From positions 62,001 through 126,000 of the forward strand of contig CALJIG010000120.1 of assembly GCA_937974175.1 (NCBI GenBank): 64,000 nt of DNA, given 5' to 3'. Position 1 is the stretch's first letter. Each line of letters starts with the position of its first letter. The DNA comes from an uncultured Ignavibacteria bacterium. GTDB lineage: Bacteria > Bacteroidota > Ignavibacteria > Tepidaquicellales > Tepidaquicellaceae. The notes under the pieces were generated by a model, which did no database searches, was not told the origin of the DNA, and worked only from the letters and a program-made list of their open reading frames with translations. Both the position numbers and the translations under genes were made by a program. Below, one piece after another: positions 34,646-44,227 of the stretch.

Positions 34646-35983
34646 TTGAAGAAAGCTTATCTATATGTACTTGCCTATTTTTTTTTAGGAAGTATAATTT
34701 TTGTTTTTCTCATTCCGCCTTTTGAAGCGAATGATGAACCCTATCATCTGGAGTATATAAATTATATTGTAAAAAACTCCTCGCTGCCAAATCAGTTAAA
34801 GGATAATGAAAAAGTTCATATCGAAGGACATCAGTTTCCTTTGTATTACGCAGTAAGTGCTTCCTTAGTTAAAATTATATGGGGCAATTCTCCTGTAGAA
34901 TTTTCTTTAATCTATAATAAAAAACATTTTACTGCAGGAGGAACGGAAAGCCTTGTCCCGGTATTCAGCCATGTAAACAATAACCCGTTCAATAACTCAA
35001 AAAGTAAATTTCAATTTTATTTTTTAAGATTACTCTCCACATTATTTTCAACGCTGAATTTATTTTTTGTTTATAGAATTGCCGGACTATTTTTTAAAGA
35101 AGATAGACTTGCTTTGCTATGTATGTTTTTTGCGGCATCTATTCCGCAGGTCATCTATGCATCATCAACTATTACAAATGATAGTCTTTCAAACTTACTT
35201 GCCTCAGCATCGATATATACTTTTCTTTTATTTCTAAAGGATAGCACAGTAAAAAGAATAGTAATATTCAGTTTAGTTTTTGCGTTCTCGCTTTTATGCA
35301 AAAAAACGCTTTTCTTTCTGATACCGTCTGTTATAATTACTTCTGCTTATTCGCTGCATATCGGCAGACTTGATAAAGCTGCGTTTATAAGATTTTGTTC
35401 ATACGTTTTTATTTTTACTTTAGTAGTTGCCGGCTGGTTCTATTATAGAAATCACTTCATGTATAATGATATTTTGCTTACTGAAGTTGAAAAAATTACT
35501 GTTCCTATGCATTACGATCCGAAACCGATTTTATCGATGTATTTTATATATCCGTTTATTCCCGGATTATTCGGTTCGTTTTTCGGAGTGTTTGGCTGGA
35601 TGAATGTAGCTATTCCGTTTTTTATCTATGTCTTCTATTTTATCCTAACAGCATTCAGTGTTTTTGGAATTTCAAAAAATGCTCCGCGCCAGAAATTTAC
35701 TCCGATGAAACTGTTCATCATTTGTTCTTTAACTATCTGCCTGGCAGGAGTAGTATATTACAATCTTTCATATTCGCAGCATCAGGGGAGATTTCTATTC
35801 CCTGTAATATCGCTGGTGGCTATTCTTATAGTTTCAGGCCTCAATAATTTTTTCGCAAACTTTAATAAAGATCTTCTTAATAAAAATGTTCTCCGTGTTT
35901 TCTACACTCTTCTGATTCTCATAAATGTCATATCTGTTTATGTTTTATACAGATTTTATTACATCGAAAATAATTATCTTTAG
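34646..35983 (+). CDS. Polytopic membrane protein, glycosyltransferase 39/DUF2142-like
   Basis: A 445-residue protein with about ten membrane segments. The first extracytoplasmic loop begins PPFEANDEPYHLEY, an acidic pair early after the first helix as in lipid-linked-sugar-dependent GT-C transferases and DUF2142 proteins. The region around 85-130 is polar. I infer transfer of sugar from a polyprenyl-linked donor on the outer face of the inner membrane. It starts at TTG 34646 and ends two bases before the next gene. Confidence 0.75.
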   Translation: MKKAYLYVLAYFFLGSIIFVFLIPPFEANDEPYHLEYINYIVKNSSLPNQLKDNEKVHIEGHQFPLYYAVSASLVKIIWGNSPVEFSLIYNKKHFTAGGTESLVPVFSHVNNNPFNNSKSKFQFYFLRLLSTLFSTLNLFFVYRIAGLFFKEDRLALLCMFFAASIPQVIYASSTITNDSLSNLLASASIYTFLLFLKDSTVKRIVIFSLVFAFSLLCKKTLFFLIPSVIITSAYSLHIGRLDKAAFIRFCSYVFIFTLVVAGWFYYRNHFMYNDILLTEVEKITVPMHYDPKPILSMYFIYPFIPGLFGSFFGVFGWMNVAIPFFIYVFYFILTAFSVFGISKNAPRQKFTPMKLFIICSLTICLAGVVYYNLSYSQHQGRFLFPVISLVAILIVSGLNNFFANFNKDLLNKNVLRVFYTLLILINVISVYVLYRFYYIENNYL

Positions 35984-35985
35984 AT

Positions 35986-36819
35986 GTGATATCAATTATT
36001 ATTATAAACGGGCACGACTCTGTAAAATATTTGCAGGAGACGGTGTACTCTATTGAGGAAAAAATAACCGAACTTGAGTACGAAATCATAATAGTGAACT
36101 TAAAAATAAAAACTGAGGACGAGACTAATAAAAAACTAAAAGTATATTTCCTTGATACAGACAATCCTGCCAAAGCAAAAAATTTCGGAGTATCAAAATC
36201 AACATTTGACAATCTGTTATTTTTAAAAGCAGGAGTAGTTGTAAAAGTTAATCCGTTCATTCATTTTTTTGAAAAATTTAAAAACAGGAATTACGGAGCT
36301 ATTGCCCTGAAGCTGTACGATTACAAAAGTCATTTCAAAATTAATATCTGGCGTGAAATCGGACTTTCAGAAGAAATAGAAGAGGATGCAATTAATAAAA
36401 AAATATTTCAGGGTAATACACATAAAACTCTCGAGCTTGAAAACCGATATCATGATATAGCTTCAGTAGCCAGAGTTTCAAGCGATGCAATGTTTATAGA
36501 TAAAAAAGTCCTGAACGAAGCAGGCGGATTTAACGAATATCTTATAAGTTATTACGATGATGCCGACCTGTGCAAAAAGCTCCTTGAAAAAAAATATGCA
36601 AATTATTTTTACCCGTTTTGCAAGCTTCAGTATTTGCCATTGGATGAAGTTGATATTCCGCAGCATTTAAAATCACGTTTGAGGTATTATAAACTCCACA
36701 GTTCATTCTTTATAAGAGTATTTTTACGAACAGCTCTTGCAGCAAAGTACTTGTTACTTTCGCTTACATTTAACAGACAAAATTTGCTGTCTTTGAAATC
36801 CGTTTTGTTTCCATATTGA
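35986..36819 (+). CDS. Glycosyltransferase family 2
   Basis: A 277-residue GT-A-fold transferase. The N-terminus MISIIIINGHD and SIEEKITELEYEIIIVN match the nucleotide-binding half of GT2 enzymes, NPAKAKNFGV is the usual NxGxxxAxN-like segment and FLKAGVVV replaces the more usual DxD; SDAMFIDKKVLNEAGGFNE is the acceptor-side motif, followed by YYDDADLC. The variant DxD region makes activity less certain. It starts at GTG 35986. It probably adds one sugar in the surface-polysaccharide pathway encoded here. Confidence 0.85.
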   Translation: MISIIIINGHDSVKYLQETVYSIEEKITELEYEIIIVNLKIKTEDETNKKLKVYFLDTDNPAKAKNFGVSKSTFDNLLFLKAGVVVKVNPFIHFFEKFKNRNYGAIALKLYDYKSHFKINIWREIGLSEEIEEDAINKKIFQGNTHKTLELENRYHDIASVARVSSDAMFIDKKVLNEAGGFNEYLISYYDDADLCKKLLEKKYANYFYPFCKLQYLPLDEVDIPQHLKSRLRYYKLHSSFFIRVFLRTALAAKYLLLSLTFNRQNLLSLKSVLFPY

Positions 36820-36828
36820 TTACCTGAA

Positions 36829-38064
36829 TTGATAAAAGAGAATTATAAAAATATTATTTATACCACCACTGCCCAGATAATTCCACGGGCAATGTTATTC
36901 ATTTTTACTTTCTACCTTGCAAGAACACTTGGAAGCGCTGAGTATGGAAGATATGATTTCTCGCTTTCCATAGGATATTTAGTCGGAGTATTTTTTGAGC
37001 TTGGCGGAAATATGATTCTTACAAAGCATGTTGCACGCGGATTTTACTCAAGCTTTAAATATGCTCTCAATATTAGATTCATAAGTATTGTTTCAGCTAT
37101 AATAGTTACCGTTATTGTTCTTTTATCTTTCAATCTATATAGTGATAATTTTGTAAATATTGTTTATGCCTTAATTGGGATTGCATTCAGCTCTCTTATG
37201 AATCTATATTTCTCTTTTTTCAGAGGGATAAGACGTATGAATTACGAAGCGGTTGTTCTGATTGTTCAGAAAGTAATCTTCATAGGTGTCTGTTTTCTAT
37301 TTCTGAATTACGGTAACATTGCTTCCAGTGCTCTCGCGGCTTTCGGGTTAAGTATGATAGCATCGTATCTTCTGATTCAAACAATTTATCAAAGACAAAA
37401 ACATAAATACGTTGATGAAGAAGAAAATAAAATTGTTATAAAAGATTATCTGAAAGATATTGTAACGCTTGCTCTTGTTGAAGTCTTTTCGATAATTTAC
37501 TTCCGTGTTACTCAGATTATTCTCGAAAATTATCACGGAGTTTCCGCTGTCGGTGTTTACGGAGCATCTTATAAACTGATAGAAGTATTTACTAATATTC
37601 CCGGAATATTAATGATAGTTCTTTTCCCGGGCTTTGCAAAACTCTCAAAAGAAAACATAGTTTCATTTAAAAATAATTTTAATAAAGTACTTCCTATTTT
37701 ATTCGGTCTTGGAATTTTATCATCCGTATTCTGCTGGTTTGGCGGAGAGTATATTTTCAAACTGCTGGGCAAAGATTATTCGGAGTCTTATATTCTTCTG
37801 CGCTATATGACATTAGCTCTAGTGGCTATTTTTCCGAATTTCCTTTTGACACAGGGTTTAATTGCATTGGATAAAAACACAAAGTACGCAGTTGTGTTGT
37901 CAGCGGCATTAGTGTTAAATATAGTGATGGGAATTTTAGTTGTTCCTAAGTACGGTGCGGAAGGCAGCGCGCTTTCAGTCGGAATTTGCGAATGGGTTAT
38001 TTTTATTGCCTGCTTCTTTTTAATAAATAAAGAAATAAAATCACGGATTGGAAAGAAGGCATAA
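36829..38064 (+). CDS. Wzx-like polysaccharide flippase
   Basis: A 411-residue integral membrane protein with about twelve helices, of the polysaccharide-transport (PST) type: AMLFIFTFYLARTLGSAEYG near the N-terminus and GVYGASYKLIEVFTNIPG in the middle. Family knowledge: it flips lipid-linked repeat units to the periplasmic face. It begins at TTG 36829 after the GT2 gene and overlaps the next by 17 bases, so it belongs to one tightly packed run with glycosyltransferases and an O-antigen ligase-like protein. Confidence 0.9.
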   Translation: MIKENYKNIIYTTTAQIIPRAMLFIFTFYLARTLGSAEYGRYDFSLSIGYLVGVFFELGGNMILTKHVARGFYSSFKYALNIRFISIVSAIIVTVIVLLSFNLYSDNFVNIVYALIGIAFSSLMNLYFSFFRGIRRMNYEAVVLIVQKVIFIGVCFLFLNYGNIASSALAAFGLSMIASYLLIQTIYQRQKHKYVDEEENKIVIKDYLKDIVTLALVEVFSIIYFRVTQIILENYHGVSAVGVYGASYKLIEVFTNIPGILMIVLFPGFAKLSKENIVSFKNNFNKVLPILFGLGILSSVFCWFGGEYIFKLLGKDYSESYILLRYMTLALVAIFPNFLLTQGLIALDKNTKYAVVLSAALVLNIVMGILVVPKYGAEGSALSVGICEWVIFIACFFLINKEIKSRIGKKA

Positions 38065-39298
38065 TATACCACTGAAGCTCAAACTTATCAGGTTTAAGAA
38101 CTCAGATTTTTTTTCTTTCACAGATAAGATAATCAGGTTTGTAAAGCCTCCGAAAAAATATTCCGGACTTCCCAAAAAAATACTGGTTTTCAGAAATGAT
38201 AGAATTGGCGATGCAGTTGTTACATTGCCGGTCTTGAGAGATTTAAAATTTAATTACCCCGGTTTACAAATTCATATTGTCTGCTCTGAAAAAAATAAAT
38301 TTGTTTTTGAAAACTTTCCTTATGTAGATAAACTGATTGTTTTCAGCCCGCCAAACTGGGAACAGGAAAATTTAAGAGGTATTTTTAGAATTCCTGTCAT
38401 AGGAAAAGCGTTTCAGTTTTTCTTTCATGTATTGATGGCAAGCGTTTTGGATGATGATTTTAGAAAATTTCTTTCTGATTTGGAAATTGAAAAATATGAT
38501 GCGGTCATAGATTTAATAGGCAGAAGAAGAATTGCATTTATAGGAAGGATGGTTTCTAAATTCTCGGCGGGTGGAAGATTGTTTCTGCTTTCATGGATGT
38601 ATTCTTATTATATGAAAACTAACTGGGTCTCTCCGCACGATAAAGATTTTATGAGCAGAAAAATTCAGTTTTTATTTGAGGATTCTTTGAATTTGAAATT
38701 TGAAGATAAAATTGTAGAACTGCCATATACAGGAGCAGAGCAAAAGGAAGAAAAAGAAATAGATGTATTCATACATTTAGGAACAGGAGAATTACGTAAG
38801 TTCGAACCGGAAAAAGAGATTGAAATCATTCAGTCATTAAATAATTACAAGCTCATTATAACTGATGGTTACGAAAGCAGCGCTTACAAAAAACAAAAGG
38901 AACATTTCAAAGCATTTCCAAACATACAATTTAAAATATACAAAAATCTTACCGATATAATACCGGATGTAAAAAAATCAAAACTCATGCTTTCCTATGA
39001 CGGAGGGCAGACACATCTTCTGGCACAATATCTGCCTTCGGTTGTTATATTCGGCCCGGGTTCAGTTGATTTATGGAAGCCATATGAATTTAAAGATTAT
39101 AAAATAGTAAAGGAATGGGATAATAATCTGCGCGTTATTCAAAGCGATGGAAAATACAAACATGAAGTTGTTCATAAGAAAATATGGTGCAGCCCGTGTT
39201 TTGATATAGGATGCAAAGAAAGACATTGCCTTGGAGCCATTACTCCGGGAATCATTGCAGAAACAGTGAAATCTAAACTGCGGCTTCAGAATGATTAA
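38048..39298 (+). CDS. Glycosyltransferase family 9 (heptosyltransferase-like)
   Basis: A 416-residue GT-B-fold protein. VFRNDRIGDAVVTLPVLRDL (about 42-61) is the N-terminal signature of heptosyltransferases; near the C-terminus MLSYDGGQTHLLAQYLP and VVIFGPGSVDLWKPY give the donor-binding part. HKKIWCSPCFDIGCKERHCL adds a cysteine cluster also found in many GT9 enzymes. The start overlaps the flippase gene by 17 bases, and TTG 38048 is the first in-frame start. It likely adds a heptose or similar sugar to lipid-linked or core glycan. Confidence 0.88.
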   Translation: MERRHNIPLKLKLIRFKNSDFFSFTDKIIRFVKPPKKYSGLPKKILVFRNDRIGDAVVTLPVLRDLKFNYPGLQIHIVCSEKNKFVFENFPYVDKLIVFSPPNWEQENLRGIFRIPVIGKAFQFFFHVLMASVLDDDFRKFLSDLEIEKYDAVIDLIGRRRIAFIGRMVSKFSAGGRLFLLSWMYSYYMKTNWVSPHDKDFMSRKIQFLFEDSLNLKFEDKIVELPYTGAEQKEEKEIDVFIHLGTGELRKFEPEKEIEIIQSLNNYKLIITDGYESSAYKKQKEHFKAFPNIQFKIYKNLTDIIPDVKKSKLMLSYDGGQTHLLAQYLPSVVIFGPGSVDLWKPYEFKDYKIVKEWDNNLRVIQSDGKYKHEVVHKKIWCSPCFDIGCKERHCLGAITPGIIAETVKSKLRLQND

Positions 39299-40586
39299 AG
39301 GTCATAAGACAAAATATTTATTATTTCAGATTACATTTTTTATTCTCTGTTTGGGGACACTTTGTGATACTATGCTTATTACAAACCTCAATCTTGTTAT
39401 ATTTAATATCAATATTGAAACACCTAAGACTGCTATTATTATTTACATCATTTGTTTTCTCTTTATAACTAATTATAAGTTTACAGATGTATTTAACGGT
39501 TTTGATAAAAAATTTATCACGTTTGTAATATTAATATTTATTTCTGCTTTGATCTCTTCCTATTTTAGTCCGGTAAAAGAAAAAGCGTTTAAAACACTAT
39601 TTAATTATATCTCATATTTTATTTGTCTTCTGATTACTTTAAAAAGTATAAATCAATTTAGAGAGGCAGGAAATTTTATTTTAAAAAGTTTTTTATTAAT
39701 AAATTTATTTCTTGCAGTAAGCTGCATTCTTGATTTTTATTTACCTTCATTCAATCAGTTCTTAATAGAAAACTTTGGTCATAATGAACTTAAGCACTCA
39801 TTTTTTAAAATCAATGGCGTAATGATTTTAAGACCATCCGGTTTTACAAGTGATACTAACTTAACGGCATTTTCGATAGCGGCAGCGTTGCTTCTTCTCA
39901 TACTGAATTATGATAATTTCAAAAATAAAATTATTTTATGGGTGTTTATTGTAATATCAGGGTTTGCATTTGGAATGCTCAGTTCGCGCAGTGCGCAAAT
40001 TATGATTTTATTAAGCAGTTTAATGTTCGTAATTTTTAAAAAAGTAAATTTCAAAACCGTACTCAGTATTGTTGCTATATTTTTTATTGTACAGTTATTT
40101 ACTCCTCAGACGATTGCAAGATTTCAGCAGATTTTTGATAAAGAAGCAATTGAAGAAGAGGCAACATTCGGCAGAGCCATGATTTGGCGTGGCGCCTGGC
40201 TAGCATTTCAGGAGAATAAAATAATTGGACTTGGTCCGGGGGTTTTTTTCAACAAAAGCATTGAATACATTGGAAGAACAATGGATAAGGAGAAATTTGA
40301 CACTCTTGAAAAATACGGGTATAATCCCCACAACATATTCCTTGTGTTTTTAACTGAGCAGGGTATTATCGGTTCAGTTGTTTTTTTATCAATGATTATA
40401 TTTTTATTCTTCCATTTTATATCTAAAAAAAAATATTTGTCTTTGATTTTTTTAATTGGAGTATTGCTTGTCTCCTCTCTTTCTAATTATGCTCCTTTTT
40501 TTAAATACTATTTGATAGTTTGTATCATAATCTATTGTTTAGATAAACAAAATTATTTAATTCGGGAGAGCTCAGTAAGTGTCTGA
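39291..40586 (+). CDS. O-antigen ligase/polymerase-like membrane protein
   Basis: A 431-residue protein with about eleven membrane helices and a large periplasmic loop (about 275-345) containing GRAMIWRGAWLAFQENKIIGLGPG and ynPHNIFLVFLTEQGI. The RG..W..F..n...G.GPG...H pattern is that of the Wzy_C/O-antigen ligase family. It links or polymerises glycan on the outer side of the inner membrane. Overlaps of eight bases on both sides bind it to the two GT9 genes. Confidence 0.88.
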   Translation: MIKGHKTKYLLFQITFFILCLGTLCDTMLITNLNLVIFNINIETPKTAIIIYIICFLFITNYKFTDVFNGFDKKFITFVILIFISALISSYFSPVKEKAFKTLFNYISYFICLLITLKSINQFREAGNFILKSFLLINLFLAVSCILDFYLPSFNQFLIENFGHNELKHSFFKINGVMILRPSGFTSDTNLTAFSIAAALLLLILNYDNFKNKIILWVFIVISGFAFGMLSSRSAQIMILLSSLMFVIFKKVNFKTVLSIVAIFFIVQLFTPQTIARFQQIFDKEAIEEEATFGRAMIWRGAWLAFQENKIIGLGPGVFFNKSIEYIGRTMDKEKFDTLEKYGYNPHNIFLVFLTEQGIIGSVVFLSMIIFLFFHFISKKKYLSLIFLIGVLLVSSLSNYAPFFKYYLIVCIIIYCLDKQNYLIRESSVSV

Positions 40587-41646
40587 AACAAACATTAAAA
40601 ATATTCTTTTAATAAAGCTTTGCTGCCTCGGTGATATTATTTTTTTTACGCCGGTAATCGAAAATCTACGGATAAATTATCCCGAAGCAAAGATTACGTT
40701 AATATGCGCAAAGTGGTTGAAGAATATTGTGCCGTATGTAAAAAATATAGATGAAGTAATTTACTATGAGGGACCGTATGAGAAATCACTTATCAAAAAA
40801 ATTATCTCTACTATAAAAACAATTTTTTTGCTTAGAAAAAATAATTATGACCTGACAGTAATAGGACACAGGAATAGTTTTTACGGACTCTTTGCAAAGC
40901 TCAGCGGAATTAAATACAGACTGGGATATACCGGTACAAAATATCTGACTCATTCAGTTGATTTCGACAGTGTAACTCATATAGTAGATAAGAATATTGC
41001 GCTGCTGACTCCGTTAAACATTAGAATAGAAAAAAAAGAGACCACATTAAAAAGAATCCGTGATGCTGCAGAAGTAAAAAAAGAAAATGGAATTGTAACA
41101 GATAAAAAAATTGTCGGGATTTTTCCCTTTGGCGGAGTTAATCCCGGGACTGAAATGAGCATAAAGAGATGGGATTTGGAAAACTATCTTGAAACAGTCC
41201 GCGTAATTTCAGAAAACTATTTCGTAATATTGTTTGAAGGCAGGGAGCCCGGTGAAGAACTTTCAAAAGATTTTCTATTAAATGAAAATGTAGTAATCAA
41301 AACTATGGAGAATGATTTGCTGACAGTATGTGATATTTTTCTTTCGGGAGATACGGGACCTCTGCATATAGCAGCAGCTCTTGGAGTAAATACCGTTGCG
41401 CTCTTTGGCCCTTCTGACCCTGAATTATTAAAACCTCTGAGTTCTGCTTATTCTGAAAATATAACAATCTGGAAAAAACCTTATTGCAGTCCTTGTTATA
41501 CACCAGTAACTGCAGCAGATAGAAGTAATCCGAAATACTGGCATGGTAATAAATTCATCTGTCACACTGGCACTCATATATGTATGAAGAGCATTACTGT
41601 CGAGGAAGTGACGGAATCAATTAAAAAAATAAATCTTAATAAATGA
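40579..41646 (+). CDS. Glycosyltransferase family 9 (heptosyltransferase-like)
   Basis: A 355-residue GT-B-fold transferase: LLIKLCCLGDIIFFTPVIENL at the N-terminus matches the family, then GIFPFGGVNPGTEMSIKRW (donor-site region) and DIFLSGDTGPLHIAAALGVNTVALFGPSDP (about 250-280). A cysteine-bearing YCSPCYTPVT follows, as in the neighbouring GT9. GTG is the start codon, overlapping the ligase-like gene by eight bases. The next gene, nadD, overlaps by four. Confidence 0.9.
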   Translation: MSETNIKNILLIKLCCLGDIIFFTPVIENLRINYPEAKITLICAKWLKNIVPYVKNIDEVIYYEGPYEKSLIKKIISTIKTIFLLRKNNYDLTVIGHRNSFYGLFAKLSGIKYRLGYTGTKYLTHSVDFDSVTHIVDKNIALLTPLNIRIEKKETTLKRIRDAAEVKKENGIVTDKKIVGIFPFGGVNPGTEMSIKRWDLENYLETVRVISENYFVILFEGREPGEELSKDFLLNENVVIKTMENDLLTVCDIFLSGDTGPLHIAAALGVNTVALFGPSDPELLKPLSSAYSENITIWKKPYCSPCYTPVTAADRSNPKYWHGNKFICHTGTHICMKSITVEEVTESIKKINLNK

Positions 41647-42236
41647 AACGATACGGAATTTTCGGAGGTTCGTTCAATCCTCCTCATATAGCGCATTCAA
41701 TACTAGCAGAGGATGTCCGCGAGCAGATGCATCTTGATAAAATAATTTTTATACCAACCGGCAATCACGCGCTAAAAAATAATCTTGATTCAATTGACCC
41801 AATACACAGGTATAATATGGCAAAGCTTGCATTTGAAAAAGATGAACATTTTGAAGTCAGTGATATTGAAATTTCAAATCTTAAAGAAAAATCTTACACT
41901 GTAGATACTCTCATTAAACTAAAAGAAAAATATAAAGACGATTTTGTGAAGCTGTATCTTATACTTGGCATTGATACTTTAGTGGAGTTCCCAAAATGGA
42001 AAGACCCGAACAAGCTGTTTCTTCTTTCTGAAGTAGTAATTATTAACCGCCCTAATATATATGTGCAGGATGTTCATCCTGATTTCTCCAGCCGCGTGAA
42101 ATATCTGAGTGTCCCGATGCTTGAAATATCTTCTTCAATGATTCGCGAGTATATCAGTCAAAACAAATCGATAAAGTATCTCGTAGATAAGGATGTTTGT
42201 GAGTACATCCGGGCTCACAATCTCTATAAAATTTAA
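41643..42236 (+). CDS. nadD: Nicotinate-nucleotide adenylyltransferase
   Basis: Adenylates nicotinate mononucleotide in NAD synthesis. The 197-residue protein has the nucleotidyltransferase signature GGSFNPPHIAHS (about 8-19), FIPTGNHALKNN, LGIDTLVEFPKW (about 110-121) and the C-terminal SSSMIREYI, equivalent to ISSTxIR. Length is typical. It is coupled by an ATGA overlap to the last glycosyltransferase gene, an unusual position for a housekeeping gene, so its expression may depend on the polysaccharide transcript. Confidence 0.95.
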   Translation: MKRYGIFGGSFNPPHIAHSILAEDVREQMHLDKIIFIPTGNHALKNNLDSIDPIHRYNMAKLAFEKDEHFEVSDIEISNLKEKSYTVDTLIKLKEKYKDDFVKLYLILGIDTLVEFPKWKDPNKLFLLSEVVIINRPNIYVQDVHPDFSSRVKYLSVPMLEISSSMIREYISQNKSIKYLVDKDVCEYIRAHNLYKI

Positions 42237-42305
42237 CGTAACTTTTACGAAAAAAATCAGTAATTTTATGTACAACCTTACTCTCAAAATAATCTCTCAA
42301 AACTA

Positions 42306-43082
42306 ATGGAAGAAGAAAATTTACAAAATCAAAATGATATGCAGGCTCCTGATACTGAGCCGATTTCCAAAACTGATGCCATGGTAGGTATCTTTACTGA
42401 GCCGGGAAATACATACGAAGCTGTAGCTCAGACAAAAGGAGTTTATTACTGGACGTATCCGATTTTAATATGTATTCTGCTCGGCCTTATTTCAGCATTT
42501 ATCGGCCAGACTGACGCGCAGTTATTCGGCGACATGATGTCTAAGCAAAAGAAAAAAATGCACGAGAAAATGGATGAGCAGGTCAAAGCCGGAAAGCTTA
42601 CTCAGGAGCAGGCACAGGAACAAATTGCTGCCTCCGAAAAATTCATGGATCCTAACGGCATATTCTTCAAACTTATGGCTTATGTCGGAGCTTCTGTAGG
42701 AGTAGTTATAATTTTTATTTTTGTTTCACTCCTTTATTTTGTAGGGTTGAAAATATTTAAGTCACAGGCAGGATTTGCTGACGCAATGAATGTTGTCGGG
42801 CTTGGAATGTTGATAAGTTCAATTGGCGGCTTGCTTGCAATGGTGCTGTCTGTAGTTATGGGTCACTTTACCTCTATAGGCGCAGGACTATTTTTAAAAG
42901 AAGAAAACGTCGGCGAAAAAGCATACAAGTTTGCTACTTCACTGGATATTTTTGCAATATGGGAGCATGTAATTTTTGCAATTGGTCTCTCCAAAGTCGG
43001 AAGAATTTCAATGGCGCAGTCATATTCATTGGTATTCGGTATCTGGTTTATCTGGATGGCAGTTTCAATTTTTGTTTTTTAA
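42306..43082 (+). CDS. Yip1-domain membrane protein
   Basis: A 258-residue inner-membrane protein. The N-terminal about 50 residues are polar with GIFTEPGNTYEAVAQTKG, the usual lead-in of bacterial YIP1 proteins; about five membrane helices follow (51-65, 125-145, 160-180, 210-230, 240-258). A polar loop (about 78-115) is rich in lysine, glutamine and methionine (KQKKKMHEKMDEQ). Function unknown. It is followed after 21 bases by the M48 peptidase gene, likely the same operon. Confidence 0.82.
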   Translation: MEEENLQNQNDMQAPDTEPISKTDAMVGIFTEPGNTYEAVAQTKGVYYWTYPILICILLGLISAFIGQTDAQLFGDMMSKQKKKMHEKMDEQVKAGKLTQEQAQEQIAASEKFMDPNGIFFKLMAYVGASVGVVIIFIFVSLLYFVGLKIFKSQAGFADAMNVVGLGMLISSIGGLLAMVLSVVMGHFTSIGAGLFLKEENVGEKAYKFATSLDIFAIWEHVIFAIGLSKVGRISMAQSYSLVFGIWFIWMAVSIFVF

Positions 43083-43103
43083 AATAAATTCTAAATAGTT
43101 TTT

Positions 43104-44222
43104 ATGGATACGCTAAACAAAGAGCAGAGGGCAAAAAAATATTCAAAGACTAAACAAATCTTATCGCTTACACAAAGCATCGGTTTCTTTGCAGCGATAA
43201 TTATCATTATAGTTACAGGATTTTCAAAAACACTGGAGGGTATTGCATACAGCTATTTCTCCAATGAGTATCTTGCCTTGCTGCTCTTTGTGGCAATCCT
43301 TTTCGGGGGAATTTCAATTATTTTCTTCCCGCTGGATTTTTACTCGGGATATATAATGGAGCATAAGTACGGCTTATCAAATCAGACTATCGCCGGATAT
43401 TTTATGGAGTCTTTGAAAGGTATGCTTCTCGGAGCAGTGCTCGGCGGTCCCTTACTATGTGCATTCTATTATATATTGAAAAACTTCGGTGATAACTGGT
43501 GGCTGGTACTTGGTATTTTTCTTTTTATTTTTTCTATAGTAATGGGAAGGCTTGCGCCGACACTCATAATGCCTCTCTTCTATAAATTCACTCCATTAGA
43601 AAATGATGTTGTGAAGGAGAGAATTCTTAATCTTGCCAAAAAGGCAGGAGTAACAATTAACGGAATCTTCTCTTTTAATATGAGTAAGAATACTAAAAAA
43701 GCTAATGCAGCTTTTACCGGAATGGGGAAATCAAAAAGAATTATTCTCGGCGATACATTGCTTGAGAGTTTTAATGAAAATGAAATTGAAACGGTGTTCG
43801 CCCATGAAATGGGACACTATACACGTAAACATATTTTAAAGCTTACATTTGTATCTACACTTCTTACTTTTTTGGGATTATTTGTTACGGCTAAACTTTA
43901 CTCACTTACTATGGGGATGTTCGGCTTTACTTCCGTATATCAGTTATCAGCGCTGCCGTTATTGTTTTTACTTTTAAGTTTATACAGCTTAGTCACATCA
44001 CCGGTCACAAATATTTTATCGCGCAAGTTTGAGTGGGAGGCAGATACTTATGCGCTTGAAATCACAAAGGATAGAGAGGCATTTATCTCCGCTATGGAAA
44101 AACTTGCTGACCAGAACCTTGCCGATAAGCAGCCGAATAAAATTATCGAGTTTTTATTTCATTCACATCCGTCTCTCGAAAAGAGAATTGAGTTCGCAAA
44201 GGGATATAGTTTTTCATCGTAA
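43104..44222 (+). CDS. M48-family (Ste24-like) membrane metallopeptidase
   Basis: A 372-residue membrane protease. Four hydrophobic segments occupy residues 20-150; the catalytic part has the SKNTKKANAAFTGMG block (about 194-208), zinc motif HEMGH at 234-238 and FEWEADTYAL with the third ligand Glu about 313. This is the layout of Ste24/CAAX-prenyl-protease-like M48A enzymes. In bacteria they are thought to act in membrane-protein quality control; the substrate here is unknown. It is preceded by a Yip1-like gene and followed after five bases by a frameshifted small membrane gene. Confidence 0.92.
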   Translation: MDTLNKEQRAKKYSKTKQILSLTQSIGFFAAIIIIIVTGFSKTLEGIAYSYFSNEYLALLLFVAILFGGISIIFFPLDFYSGYIMEHKYGLSNQTIAGYFMESLKGMLLGAVLGGPLLCAFYYILKNFGDNWWLVLGIFLFIFSIVMGRLAPTLIMPLFYKFTPLENDVVKERILNLAKKAGVTINGIFSFNMSKNTKKANAAFTGMGKSKRIILGDTLLESFNENEIETVFAHEMGHYTRKHILKLTFVSTLLTFLGLFVTAKLYSLTMGMFGFTSVYQLSALPLLFLLLSLYSLVTSPVTNILSRKFEWEADTYALEITKDREAFISAMEKLADQNLADKQPNKIIEFLFHSHPSLEKRIEFAKGYSFSS

Positions 44223-44227
44223 AGACC

